Shown one piece after another: positions 27,659-36,536 of a DNA stretch of 64,000 bases (the first letter of the stretch is position 1; every line of letters begins with the position of its first letter). The stretch covers positions 1 through 64,000 of the forward strand of contig JAXMAM010000009.1 of assembly GCA_046350455.1 (NCBI GenBank). The letters are read 5' to 3'. The notes below the pieces were generated by a model. The model worked only from the letters and a program-made list of their open reading frames with translations, ran no database searches and had not been told where the DNA came from. A program made the translations under genes and the position numbers. This stretch comes from CAZXGD01 sp046350455 (GTDB taxonomy: Bacteria > Planctomycetota > Phycisphaerae > Phycisphaerales > SM1A02).

Positions 27659-30600
27659 ATGCGCAGCAGCTTTCTGCAGGCCTTGGAACGCCGGGTGCTC
27701 CTTTTTGACGGCGCCATGGGCACCAGCATCCATGCGTGCCCTGATTGCACGCCAGCCGACTACCTGGGCCGCGACAACTGCACGGACATCCTGGTGCGCA
27801 GCCGCCCGGACATCATCCAGCGCATCCACGAGAGCTTTCTGGCCGTGGGCGCCGACGTGGTGGAGACCGACACCTTTGGCTCCAACCAGCTGGTGGCGGC
27901 AGAGTTCGACCAGGAGATGGTGGGGTGGGTGTACGACCTCAACGTGCAGGCTGCGCAGATCGCGCGCAAGGCGTGCGCCGCATACAGCACGCGGGAGCAG
28001 CCGCGCTTTGTGGCGGGCAGCATGGGCCCTGGCACCAAGCTGGTCACGCTGGGCAACACCACGTGGGACACCATGCTGGCCAGCTACCGCGAGCAGGCGC
28101 GCGGCCTGATCGACGGCGGCGTGGACTGCTTCATCATCGAGACCTGCCAGGACCTTCTGCAGGTGAAGTGCGCCATCAACGCGTGCTTGGATGCGCTGGG
28201 TGCCGCGCGCCGCACGCACGAGGACATTCCCATCCTGGTGAGCGTCACCATGGAGACCACAGGCACCATGCTGCTGGGCAGCGACATGGCTGCGGTGGTG
28301 AACGCGCTGCGGCCGTTCCCCATCGCCAGCCTGGGCCTGAACTGCGCCACCGGCCCCACCGAGATGGCGGAGCACATCGCGTACCTGTCCAAGCACTGGG
28401 ACCGGCCGTTCAGCGTCATTCCCAACGCGGGCCTGCCTGTGCTGGTGGAGGGACGCACGGAGTATCCACTGCGGCCCGACGCGTTTGCCGCTGCCATGAA
28501 GCGCTTCCTGGATGAGTTTGGCGCTGGAATCGTGGGTGGCTGCTGCGGCACCACGGTGCAGCACATTGGGGCGTTGCGCGGGGTGATGGGGGAGACCCGC
28601 GCGCAGCCCACGCGCGCAGCGGTGCCACAGGCGCCCGGCTGCAGCAGCCTGTACGGCTACACCGAGTTCCGGCAGGACAACAGCTTCCTCATCGTGGCGG
28701 AGCGCACCAACGCAAACGGCAGCCGCAAGTTCAAGAAGCTGCTGGATGCTGAAGACTGGGACGGCCTGGTCAGCATGGCCAAGGAGGAAGTGCGCGACGG
28801 CAGCCATCTGCTGGATGTGTGCGTGGACTTCGTGGGCCGCGACGGCGTGCGCGACATGAGCGAGACCGTGTCGCGCTTTGTGCGGCAGGTGAACGCGCCG
28901 CTGATGATCGACAGCACGCAGGCGGATGTCATCGAGGCTGCGCTCAAGCGTTCCGGCGGGCGCTGCGTGGTCAACAGCATCAACCTGGAGGATGGCGAGA
29001 AGCGCCTGGACGAGGTGTGCCCGCTGCTCAAGCGCTACGGCGCTGCAGTGGTGGCGCTGACCATTGACGAAGATCCGCAGGCCGGCATGGCCAAGACTGC
29101 GGCGCGCAAGCTGCAGATCGCAGAGCGCATCCATGACCTGTACACGCGCAAGTGGGGGCTGGACGCGAGCGATCTGTTCTTTGACCCGCTGACGTTCACC
29201 ATCGCCACCGGCAATGCAGAGGACCGCCGCCTGGGCCTGGAGACGCTGGAGGGCATCCGGCTGATCTCGGAGAAGTTCCCAGAGTGCCACGTGCTGCTGG
29301 GGCTGTCCAACATCAGCTTTGGCCTGAAGGCGTCGGCGCGAGCGGTGCTGAACAGCGTGTTTTTGCAGCACGCGCTGGACCGCGGGCTGACAGCGGCCAT
29401 CGTGCATGCCAGCAAGATCCTGCCGCGCAACCGCATTCCAGCAGAGCAGTGGGAGGCAGCAGAGTGGCTCATCTTTGACCGCCGTGGCGCAGAGCGGCCA
29501 GAGGGCAAGCCGGAGGAGTTCGATCCGCTCATCCATTTCATCGGGCTGTTCCCAGAGGGCGAGCAGGCGGTGGTGGAGCGCAAGGGCATCGCGGATCTGC
29601 CCGTGGAGGAGGCGCTGCGCCGGCACATCATTGACGGCGAGGACGGCCAGCTGGACGCCACGCTGACGCGGGCCATGGAGAAGTACACTCCGCTGCAGAT
29701 CATCAATGATCACCTGCTGGCGGGCATGAAGACCGTGGGCGACCTGTTTGGCGCCGGCACCATGCAGCTGCCGTTTGTGCTGCAGAGCGCCAGCGTCATG
29801 AAGAAGGCCGTGGCGTGGCTGCAGCCGCACATGGAGAAGACTGGTCAGAAGGGCCAGGCCAAGGCCAAGGTGGTGCTGGCCACGGTGGCGGGCGACGTGC
29901 ACGACATCGGCAAGAATCTGGTGGACATCATCCTCAGCAACAACGGGTTCGAGGTGCACAACATCGGCATCAAGCAGCCGCTGAGCACCATGCTGGAGGC
30001 TGTGGAGAAGACGGGCGCGCACGCGTTGGGCATGAGCGGGCTGCTGGTGAAGAGCGTCACGGTGATGGAGCAGAACCTGCACGAGATGAACGAACGCGGC
30101 GTGCGCCTGCCAGTGCTGCTGGGCGGCGCTGCGCTGACGCGCACGTATGCAGAGGGCCATCTGCGAGGCGTGTACGAGGGGCCGCTGTACTACGGCAAGG
30201 ACGCGTTTGAAGGCCTGGCCGTGTGCGAAGCGCTGGCCAGCGGCGGGCTGGAGCGCGTGGATGCGCAGATCGAGCAGCGCGTGCGGCGGCGCGCGGCGGC
30301 AGAGCAGCGCGCAGAGAGCCGCGCGGCGAGCGCGACCGCGGTGCTGGAGGCGAGCGGCATCGCAGAGGGTGGTGTGGACACGACAGGGGGTGGCGCAGGC
30401 GCAGCCGGTGGCGCGGGCGCAGCCGGTGGCGCGGGCGCAGGCGCTGCACCAGCGCGCGTGGAGCCGTTGGAGCGGGCGCCTGAGCCGCCGTTCTGGGGCA
30501 CGCGCGTGGTGGACAGCGTGCCGCTGGAGGAGATCTATCCGTACCTCAACCACAATGCGCTGTTCCGCGGGCAGTGGGGGTTCAAGCAGGGGGGCATGAG

Positions 30601-31270
30601 CGCAGAGGAGCACCAGCGCATGGTGCAGGACAAGGCCATGCCGGTGCTGCAGCGCTTGCAGCAGCAGGCGCAGCGCACTGGATTTCTGCAGCCGCGCGTG
30701 GTGTACGGGTGGTTCCCGTGCGGCAGCCAGGGGGATCACCTGGTGGTGTTCGACCCAGCCGACCCGCAGCGCGAGCTGGAGCGGTTTGCGTTTCCGCGGC
30801 AGTCAGGCGGCAGGCGCCTGTGCATCAGCGACTTCTTCCGTCCTGCTGAGGGCGCCCAGCGCGATGTGGTGGGCTTCACCTGCGTGACCATGGGCAGCGA
30901 GGCCACAGCGCTGGCCAAGCGGTTGTTCGAGGACAACCAGTACACGGAGTATCTGTACGTGCACGGCTTTGGCGTGGAGTGCGCCGAAGCGCTGGCTGAG
31001 CTGTGGCACAAGCGCATGCGTGCGGAGCTGGGCATTGGCCACATGGACAGCCCCAAGGTGCGCGAGCTCTTCCAGCAGAAGTACTGCGGAAGCCGCTACA
31101 GCTTCGGCTATCCCGCGTGTCCCGAGATGAGCGACCAGGAGAAGCTGTTCCGGCTGTTGCGGCCAGACCGCATCGGCTGCGCGCTTACCGAGAACTGGCA
31201 GATCGACCCCGAACAATCCACCAGCGCGCTGGTGGTGCACCACCCCGCCGCGAAGTACTTCACCGCCTGA
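27659..31270 (+). CDS. metH: Cobalamin-dependent methionine synthase
   Basis: A 1203-residue four-module enzyme that transfers the methyl of methyltetrahydrofolate to homocysteine through B12. Module 1 (1-320) is homocysteine-binding, with zinc ligands in GLNCATGP (Cys near 225) and GGCCGTT (near 293). Module 2 (340-640) is the pterin-binding barrel with NANGSRKFK and FDPLTF. Module 3 (650-890) is B12-binding, with the DVHDIGKN His ligand near 747. Module 4 (985-1203) is the SAM reactivation domain (HNALFRGQWG, RYSFGYPACP). Between modules 3 and 4 lies an unusual linker of about 90 residues, Arg/Ala then Gly/Ala rich, with an 18-bp DNA tandem repeat. The start ATG 27659 is supported by the N-terminal LLFDGAMGTSI. 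Confidence 0.96.
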   Translation: MRSSFLQALERRVLLFDGAMGTSIHACPDCTPADYLGRDNCTDILVRSRPDIIQRIHESFLAVGADVVETDTFGSNQLVAAEFDQEMVGWVYDLNVQAAQIARKACAAYSTREQPRFVAGSMGPGTKLVTLGNTTWDTMLASYREQARGLIDGGVDCFIIETCQDLLQVKCAINACLDALGAARRTHEDIPILVSVTMETTGTMLLGSDMAAVVNALRPFPIASLGLNCATGPTEMAEHIAYLSKHWDRPFSVIPNAGLPVLVEGRTEYPLRPDAFAAAMKRFLDEFGAGIVGGCCGTTVQHIGALRGVMGETRAQPTRAAVPQAPGCSSLYGYTEFRQDNSFLIVAERTNANGSRKFKKLLDAEDWDGLVSMAKEEVRDGSHLLDVCVDFVGRDGVRDMSETVSRFVRQVNAPLMIDSTQADVIEAALKRSGGRCVVNSINLEDGEKRLDEVCPLLKRYGAAVVALTIDEDPQAGMAKTAARKLQIAERIHDLYTRKWGLDASDLFFDPLTFTIATGNAEDRRLGLETLEGIRLISEKFPECHVLLGLSNISFGLKASARAVLNSVFLQHALDRGLTAAIVHASKILPRNRIPAEQWEAAEWLIFDRRGAERPEGKPEEFDPLIHFIGLFPEGEQAVVERKGIADLPVEEALRRHIIDGEDGQLDATLTRAMEKYTPLQIINDHLLAGMKTVGDLFGAGTMQLPFVLQSASVMKKAVAWLQPHMEKTGQKGQAKAKVVLATVAGDVHDIGKNLVDIILSNNGFEVHNIGIKQPLSTMLEAVEKTGAHALGMSGLLVKSVTVMEQNLHEMNERGVRLPVLLGGAALTRTYAEGHLRGVYEGPLYYGKDAFEGLAVCEALASGGLERVDAQIEQRVRRRAAAEQRAESRAASATAVLEASGIAEGGVDTTGGGAGAAGGAGAAGGAGAGAAPARVEPLERAPEPPFWGTRVVDSVPLEEIYPYLNHNALFRGQWGFKQGGMSAEEHQRMVQDKAMPVLQRLQQQAQRTGFLQPRVVYGWFPCGSQGDHLVVFDPADPQRELERFAFPRQSGGRRLCISDFFRPAEGAQRDVVGFTCVTMGSEATALAKRLFEDNQYTEYLYVHGFGVECAEALAELWHKRMRAELGIGHMDSPKVRELFQQKYCGSRYSFGYPACPEMSDQEKLFRLLRPDRIGCALTENWQIDPEQSTSALVVHHPAAKYFTA
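30392..30440. repeat. 18-bp tandem repeat in metH linker
   Basis: About 2.7 copies of the unit GGCGCGGGCGCAGCCGGT encode Gly-Ala repeats between the B12 and reactivation modules of MetH. It is in frame, so length changes would be tolerated. Confidence 0.75.
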
Positions 31271-31276
31271 AACTGG

Positions 31277-32049
31277 AAATTCGTGCCTGGCACGGGTGTC
31301 CCTACTTTATGTAGTGCGCCGGACCACAGGCCCCCCGTGTCGCGGCCTCCGCGCGGGCCCGGGGGGCGCGGCCGCGGACGGCTCGGCTCCACCAGGTTCC
31401 GCCTTCGCCTCGGCTTCGCGATTGCTCGGCAGGTAGAGCGGCCCGCGAGCCCAGGCACTCACACAGCCTGCCTCGCTCCGCTCAACGCCGCTACGCCGCG
31501 CCCCCCGGTCCCGCGCTGCGGCCGCTGCGAGCGATGGAATTTGGTGCCTGGCACGAGCGTCCCTCTGTTCGCGCGGGTACGTTCGTGCAACCGGTGGCCT
31601 GCAGCGCTCGGCAGGTCGTGACGGCCCATCCAGCTCCACTTCAGACGCGTGCGCACTCAGCCTGTGTGCTCCATCGCAGCGGGCGGGGCATCGACGCACC
31701 AGGTTCCGAGGCTCGCCCGATTAGCCCATTCGCCCGGTCCTCCGCTACCAGCCCACGAAACCCGCGAATGGGAGTTCCTGGCACGAGCTTCCGTGTGCGT
31801 TCGGAGCGGCCGCAGCGCGGGGGCGGGGGCGCGGCGTAGCGGCGTTTTGCGTGGCGAGGCAGGCCGCGTGGGTGCCTGGGCTCGCGGGCCGCGCCATCTG
31901 CCGAGCGCACGCAAAGTCGAGGCGAAGGCGGAACCTGGTGGAGCCGAGCCGTCCGCGGCCGCGCCCCCGCCCCCCGCGCTGCGGCCGCGTCCAAGCCGTC
32001 CGCCGCACACCGCGCAGAAAGTAGGGACACCCGTGCCAGGCACGAATTT
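31277..32049. mobile_element. Composite palindromic repeat island A (773 bp)
   Basis: This non-coding island is bounded by two identical 32-bp sequences in inverted orientation, at 31277-31308 and 32018-32049; each contains GTGCCTGGCACGGGTGTCCC. A third copy (31538-31563) and a degenerate copy (31771-31793) lie inside. A GC-rich module of about 200 bp (containing GGCTCGGCTCCACCAGGTTC) is present at 31319-31536 and again inverted at 31795-31998, so the island is largely a giant inverted repeat. No transposase is present. Short ORFs on both strands are by-products of the repeats. The left end is 7 bp after the metH stop; the right end is 1 bp before a -10-like TATCAT. Confidence 0.7.
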
Positions 32050-32062
32050 CTATCATCCGCGC

Positions 32063-32710
32063 ATGCATGTGGTGGCGTGGCAGGTTTTCCAGGTGCGGCA
32101 GGGCGCGGATCGCGCCGAGACGCTCTCGCTTGGGCGCGCTGCGTGCCGCGCCGCGCTGGCCCGGGCTGCGGACCTGTGGCGCGAGCGCTGGGGCGACACC
32201 CCCTGGCATGACGCCGCCTTCACGCACGACGACCTTGGCGCGCCCCTCCTGGCTGCGCCCAACGCACCGCGCATCTCGCTCTGCCACGCGCGCGGCCTGG
32301 CTGGCTGCGCCATCGCGGGCCCCGGCCACCTGTGGGTGGGCATTGATGCCGAGCGCGCCGACGCCCCGGGCCTGCGCGCGGTCCGCGAGCTGGCCGAACG
32401 CACCGGCGAGTCCAGCCTGCCTTGGCCCGACGCCACCTGGCCCGCCCGCCTGTGGTGCGCCAAGGAGGCCGTGGTGAAGGCCGAGCGCCGCGCTGCGGAC
32501 ATGCTGGGCCGCTCGCTCACTGTAGAGGCTCTCCACCCAGAGACGCACCACCCAGAGACGGACGATCGAAACCCGCTCCCCGCCAGCGCCGCTCCGCTCC
32601 GCCTGACGGTGCTGTCGCACCTGGGCCGCCGCTTCCATGTGCGCACAGCCCTGCAGGACGGGTTCATCACCGCGTCAGTGCAGGGCCTTGCGCACCGAAG
32701 TCAGGAGTAG
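32063..32710 (+). CDS. 4'-phosphopantetheinyl transferase superfamily protein
   Basis: A 215-residue protein with the two metal-binding signatures of Sfp-type transferases: GIDAE at residues 93-97 and WCAKEAVVKA at 131-140. A helical N-terminal half (ARAADLWRERWG...ISLCHARG) also fits. Such enzymes move phosphopantetheine from CoA to acyl or peptidyl carrier proteins. No carrier protein or synthase is in the window. ATG 32063 is preceded by TATCAT 6 bp upstream and no Shine-Dalgarno sequence. The right end of repeat island A stops one base before that hexamer. The function call rests on the two motifs. Confidence 0.85.
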   Translation: MHVVAWQVFQVRQGADRAETLSLGRAACRAALARAADLWRERWGDTPWHDAAFTHDDLGAPLLAAPNAPRISLCHARGLAGCAIAGPGHLWVGIDAERADAPGLRAVRELAERTGESSLPWPDATWPARLWCAKEAVVKAERRAADMLGRSLTVEALHPETHHPETDDRNPLPASAAPLRLTVLSHLGRRFHVRTALQDGFITASVQGLAHRSQE

Positions 32711-32725
32711 CACCCAAACCGCCGC

Positions 32726-33478
32726 TTACGACCGACGACGCCGCCCCGTGGCCAGCGCAGCTGCACCGCTCAGCAGCGCCATGGCGCCAGGACCGGGCAC
32801 CGTGTTGTAGATGAACTGCGCGCCATAGCCGGCATCAATGGTGCCCTTGGCATACGCGTACCCATTCAGGCTGGCCTGCGTGCCAAAGGTGAGGCCAGCG
32901 TCGCTGTACACCGCGCCGCGCACCTGCGACTGGAAGCCAAAGCTGGCGTTGCCCTTGCTCACCAGGTACAGCGTGCCGGGGCCAGTCACCTGGAAGCGCG
33001 TGGCGTCGCCAGCCGAGAGGGCCCCGTTGACCATCACGTACACGTCGCCGGCGCTGGTGTCAGCATTTACCACGCCCGACCAGCCAAGCTGGAAGGACGA
33101 GAACCCGTACTCACCCGCGCTCAGGTTGAGCGTGACGTTGGAATTGGACGTGAGCGCGCCGTAGTTGCCGGGGTTCAGCGACCGGGTCTGCGACCAGTCC
33201 AAGTAGACGTTGCTGCCTGGCACGGAGCTCCAGCCGGACAGGCTGGGCGTGATCCACGTGCGCGTGGATCCCTGCTCCACAGTGCCGTCCACAAAGGCAT
33301 CCCAGCCCTTGGTGACCGATCCCAGCGCGCCCACGTCGCCCGTGGTGCGGGTGGAGCCACCCAGGTTGATGTTGGCCTGACTCCGCAGTGCGAAGCCGCC
33401 CGGTGCGTCCACGACCGACGCGAACACAGGCGAGCCAACGCACGCAACAGCGATGATGGTGGGAACAACGATCTTCAT
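32726..33478 (-). CDS. PEP-CTERM-like exported surface protein
   Basis: A 250-residue precursor. ATG 33478 follows GGGGA and opens a signal peptide (MKIVVPTIIAVACVGSPVFA). The body is beta-rich with Gly, Ser, Asn and Thr, and many short strands of the kind GPGTLYLVSKGNASFGFQSQ. The C-terminus VPGPG-AMALLSGAAALATG-RRRRS has the tripartite sorting form of PEP-CTERM proteins: a short Pro motif, a hydrophobic helix and an Arg cluster. Such signals are cut by an exosortase and used for envelope or matrix display. No exosortase is in this window. The biological role is unknown. Confidence 0.75.
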   Translation of the reverse strand: MKIVVPTIIAVACVGSPVFASVVDAPGGFALRSQANINLGGSTRTTGDVGALGSVTKGWDAFVDGTVEQGSTRTWITPSLSGWSSVPGSNVYLDWSQTRSLNPGNYGALTSNSNVTLNLSAGEYGFSSFQLGWSGVVNADTSAGDVYVMVNGALSAGDATRFQVTGPGTLYLVSKGNASFGFQSQVRGAVYSDAGLTFGTQASLNGYAYAKGTIDAGYGAQFIYNTVPGPGAMALLSGAAALATGRRRRS

Positions 33479-33632
33479 GACATCCCCTACGGTGGCATCC
33501 AGCCCCGCGTGTGCAACGCCAGCCTGCGCCCCAGCAGGCCCGCAGCGTCCAGCACCCGTTACACGCTGCGCAGACCATCCGTGCTGAGAGATTCCCGGCC
33601 CCGCTGGATCCCGCCGATAAACTTGCAACCAG

Positions 33633-33706
33633 ACCCCCGTAGCTCAGCTGGATAGAGCATCGGATTTCTAATCCGACGGTCGCAGGTTCGACTCCTGCCG
33701 GGGGTG
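33633..33706 (+). tRNA. tRNA-Arg (anticodon TCT)
   Basis: A complete cloverleaf: 7-bp acceptor ACCCCCG/CGGGGGT, D arm GCTC/GAGC, anticodon stem TCGGA/TCCGA with loop TTTCTAA (anticodon TCT at 33667-33669), 5-base variable loop, T stem GCAGG/CCTGC with TTCGACT loop, and discriminator G. CCA is not encoded (TTT follows). It reads AGA Arg codons. No integration scar or attachment repeat is visible beside it. Confidence 0.97.
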
Positions 33707-33767
33707 TTTGCAGCGCGCGCGCCCGCGAGCCACGCGCCGGCGCCCGCGCCGGCGCGCCGCCCCCGCG

Positions 33768-34763
33768 CTACTCCTCTTCCACTGGCGCCTGATCCTTGCT
33801 GGGCGGGCGCACGAACTGGATGAGCGCCACCGATCCCAGGATCAACGGGGCTGCGATCCACGTGCGCGGTGGAAGCACTTCGCCAGCCAGCGCAGTGCCC
33901 AGCACCAGCGCTACCAGCGGATTGACATACGCGTACGTGGCCACGCCCGCAGCGTTCACATGCTGCAGCAGGAACACATACGCCGTGAAGCCCACCAGGC
34001 TGCCGAACGTCACCAGGTACGCCACCGCCGCCACAGCGCCCAGCGTCACGCTGCCAGCCGCTGGCCACGCGCTGCGCTCGAACATCACGCTGAGCACGAA
34101 CGCCGCCACGCCGCCCGCCACCATCTGCATGGCGCTGGTGGCCAAGAGTGAATCGCTCCGCGGCGCATGCTTGCCATAGACCGTGGCCGACGCCCACGCC
34201 AGAGTGCTGCAAGCCACCAGCACCACGCCCACGGTGTCCAGCTCTCCCGCTGGCCCGCTGTGGCTTGGTCCACCCAGCACCACCACGCCTGCCACGCCCA
34301 GCACCATGCCAGCCGTGATGCTCCAGCTGGGCGCGCCAGCCCGCATCACCAGCCGATCCAGCAGCACGATGAACACGCTGGTCATGGCCACGATGAGCGC
34401 AGCCAGCCCGCTGGGAATGCGCTGCACGCCCATGCTGACCATGGCATTGGCCACGGCAAAGAACAGCACGCCCGCCACAGCAGCGTGCATCCACAGCCGC
34501 GGGCTGGCGAAGTCCTGCCGCCGCGCACGCCCCGTGGACAGGAGCCACGCGCCCATGATGAGCCCCGCCGCCGTGAAGCGGATGCCTCCCAGCAGCCACG
34601 GCGGAAACACCGCCATGGCGAACTTGCTCCCCAGGTACGTGGAGCCCCAGAACACATACAGCGCTGCAAACGCCACCACCAGGCGCGCACGGCTGGCTGC
34701 GGGCGCACGCTGCTTAGACGCGCTCTTCTGCGGAACATCCTGTGTTTGGGGGTCGCGGTCCAA
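33768..34763 (-). CDS. EamA/DMT-family transporter
   Basis: A 331-residue protein with ten helices in two EamA halves. The first half starts VVAFAALYVFWGSTYLGSKF and contains PPWLLGGIRFTAAGLIM, the canonical P..L...R...A block. The second half has GVVLVACSTLAWASATVYGKH and TFGSLVGFTAYVFLLQHV. Members are drug/metabolite or amino-acid exporters. The start is TTG 34763; no in-frame ATG is found before residue 50, and AGGA lies about 10 bp upstream. The tail is charged (PPSKDQAPVEEE). It is convergent with the tRNA and divergent from the mutase gene. Confidence 0.88.
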   Translation of the reverse strand: MDRDPQTQDVPQKSASKQRAPAASRARLVVAFAALYVFWGSTYLGSKFAMAVFPPWLLGGIRFTAAGLIMGAWLLSTGRARRQDFASPRLWMHAAVAGVLFFAVANAMVSMGVQRIPSGLAALIVAMTSVFIVLLDRLVMRAGAPSWSITAGMVLGVAGVVVLGGPSHSGPAGELDTVGVVLVACSTLAWASATVYGKHAPRSDSLLATSAMQMVAGGVAAFVLSVMFERSAWPAAGSVTLGAVAAVAYLVTFGSLVGFTAYVFLLQHVNAAGVATYAYVNPLVALVLGTALAGEVLPPRTWIAAPLILGSVALIQFVRPPSKDQAPVEEE

Positions 34764-34830
34764 GGAGACATTCCTACAATGGCTGGTCTCTCCGGGTTTG
34801 CCGCTGGATGATCAGATTCAGTCAATCGCC

Positions 34831-36504
34831 ATGACCACCACCCCACGCAGCGTCCATCCCGACCACGCCAAGAAGCCCGCTGTGGACCCAGAGACTGTCA
34901 CCATCTCTGGCTACGTGGTGGATGAACGCTACGGCCCGGACACCGTCCGCACCGCGGATCCGGCCGACCCCACCAGGCCGCACCCCCGCATCGGCGAGCC
35001 GGGCGTTTTCCCGTTCACCCGTGGCGTCCACCGGGGCATGTACCGCAACCGCCTGTGGACCATGCGCCAGTTCGCAGGGTTCGGCAGCGCGGCGGACACC
35101 AACCGCCGCTTCAAGTACCTGCTGGAGAACGCCAAGGGCACCAAGGCCAACACAGGCCTCAGCACGGCCTTCGACCTGCCCACCCTGATGGGCCGCGACT
35201 CTGACGACCAGCTGAGCGTGGGCGAAGTGGGCCGCTGCGGCGTGGCCATCAGCACCATTGACGACATGCACCGCCTGTACGCCGACATCCCGATCGGCGA
35301 GGTGACCGTCAGCCAGACCATCAACGGTCCGGCCGCGGTCATCTGGGCCATGTACCTGGCCATGGCGCGCGAGCGCGGCATCAGCTGGGACACGCTGGGC
35401 GGCACGCTGCAGAACGACATCCTGAAGGAGTTCCACGCGCAGAACGAGTTCATCTATCCGCCAGAGCCCAGCGTCAAGCTGGTGGTGGACACCATTGAGT
35501 TCGCTGCGCAGCACCTGCCGCGCTGGAACAGCGTGAGCGTGAGCGGCTACCACATCCGCGAGGCCGGCAGCACCGCCACGCAGGAGCTGGCCTTCACCCT
35601 GCGCGACGGCATGGAGTACGTGGAAGCGTGCATCCGCCGTGGCATGGACGTGGACACGTTTGCGCCGCGCCTCAGCTTCTTCTTCAACGCTCACAACGAG
35701 TTCTTTGAGGAAATCTGCAAGCTGCGCGCAGCCCGCCGCATCTGGGCCACCGCCATGCGCGATCGCTACGGCGCCAAGAGCGAGCGCAGCCTGCTGATGC
35801 GCACGCACGTGCAGACCGCTGGCTGCAGCCTGACCGAGCAGCAGCCGCTCAACAACATCGTGCGCGTGGCGTACCAGGCCATGGCTGGCGTGCTGGGCGG
35901 CTGCCAGAGCCTGCACACCGACAGCATGGACGAGACGCTGGGCCTGCCCACCGAGACTGCGGTCCGTGTGGCGCTGCGCACGCAGCAGATCCTGGCGCAC
36001 GAGACCGGCGTCCACCGCACGGTGGATCCGCTGGGCGGCAGCTGGTACGTGGAGGCGCTCACCAACCAGATGGAGGCCGACGCCAACCGCTACATCCGCG
36101 AGATCGACGACATCGGCGGCGTGGTGGCGGGCGTCAACCGCGGCTACTTCCGCCGCGCCATCGCCGAGGCCAGCTACCGATTTGGCCAGGAGATGGAGGC
36201 GGGCGACCGCATCATCGTGGGCATGAACGCCTACACCGATGGCAACGAGGAGCAGGGTGTGGAGATCCTGCAGATCCCACACACGGTGGAGGAGGAGCAG
36301 TGCGATCGCCTGGCGCAGTTCCGCAAGCAGCGCGACGCAGACGCCACCGCTCGCGCGCTGGATGAGATCCGCGCTGCGGCCCGCGCTGGCAAGAACGTGA
36401 TGCCAGCGCTGGTGGAGGGCGCGCATCAGAAGTGCACCCTGGGCGAGATGGTCCAGGCCATGGCGGACGTCTACGGCCGGTACTCCGGCGGCCCAGAGTG
36501 GTGA
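34831..36504 (+). CDS. Acyl-CoA mutase large subunit, isobutyryl-CoA-mutase type (methylmalonyl-CoA mutase family)
   Basis: A 557-residue TIM-barrel subunit without its own B12 domain. Family blocks include FPFTRGVHRGMYRNRLWTMR, DLPTLMGRDSDD, LGGTLQNDILKEF, VSGYHIREAGSTATQELAF, SFFFNAHNEFFEEI and SLHTDSMDE. Substrate-selecting residues can be read. The position that is Tyr89 in methylmalonyl-CoA mutase is Phe81 (RQFAGFG), and the Arg207 position is Gln204 (HAQNEFIYPP). Phe plus Gln is the isobutyryl-CoA mutase pair. The catalytic His is His241. The expected B12-binding partner is the fusion protein at 56823-57941. Automatic annotation would probably call this methylmalonyl-CoA mutase; I consider that substrate less likely. 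Confidence 0.85.
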   Translation: MTTTPRSVHPDHAKKPAVDPETVTISGYVVDERYGPDTVRTADPADPTRPHPRIGEPGVFPFTRGVHRGMYRNRLWTMRQFAGFGSAADTNRRFKYLLENAKGTKANTGLSTAFDLPTLMGRDSDDQLSVGEVGRCGVAISTIDDMHRLYADIPIGEVTVSQTINGPAAVIWAMYLAMARERGISWDTLGGTLQNDILKEFHAQNEFIYPPEPSVKLVVDTIEFAAQHLPRWNSVSVSGYHIREAGSTATQELAFTLRDGMEYVEACIRRGMDVDTFAPRLSFFFNAHNEFFEEICKLRAARRIWATAMRDRYGAKSERSLLMRTHVQTAGCSLTEQQPLNNIVRVAYQAMAGVLGGCQSLHTDSMDETLGLPTETAVRVALRTQQILAHETGVHRTVDPLGGSWYVEALTNQMEADANRYIREIDDIGGVVAGVNRGYFRRAIAEASYRFGQEMEAGDRIIVGMNAYTDGNEEQGVEILQIPHTVEEEQCDRLAQFRKQRDADATARALDEIRAAARAGKNVMPALVEGAHQKCTLGEMVQAMADVYGRYSGGPEW

Positions 36505-36536
36505 GCCCGCAGCCCCCAGCCCGGTAGGCTGGTGGC

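Noticed and set aside
27593..30739. 1048-codon open frame antisense to metH
   Set aside because: metH is certain by motifs; the antisense frame is His/Leu/Arg-rich and mirrors GC-rich codon bias on the other strand.
31283..32043. Several 100-130 codon ORFs on both strands of repeat island A
   Set aside because: They arise from the inverted GC-rich modules; the peptides repeat the same Arg/Pro-rich strings in sense and antisense.
33633..33706. tRNA gene as an integration site for a mobile island
   Set aside because: No partial tRNA repeat, integrase or composition break is visible on either side.
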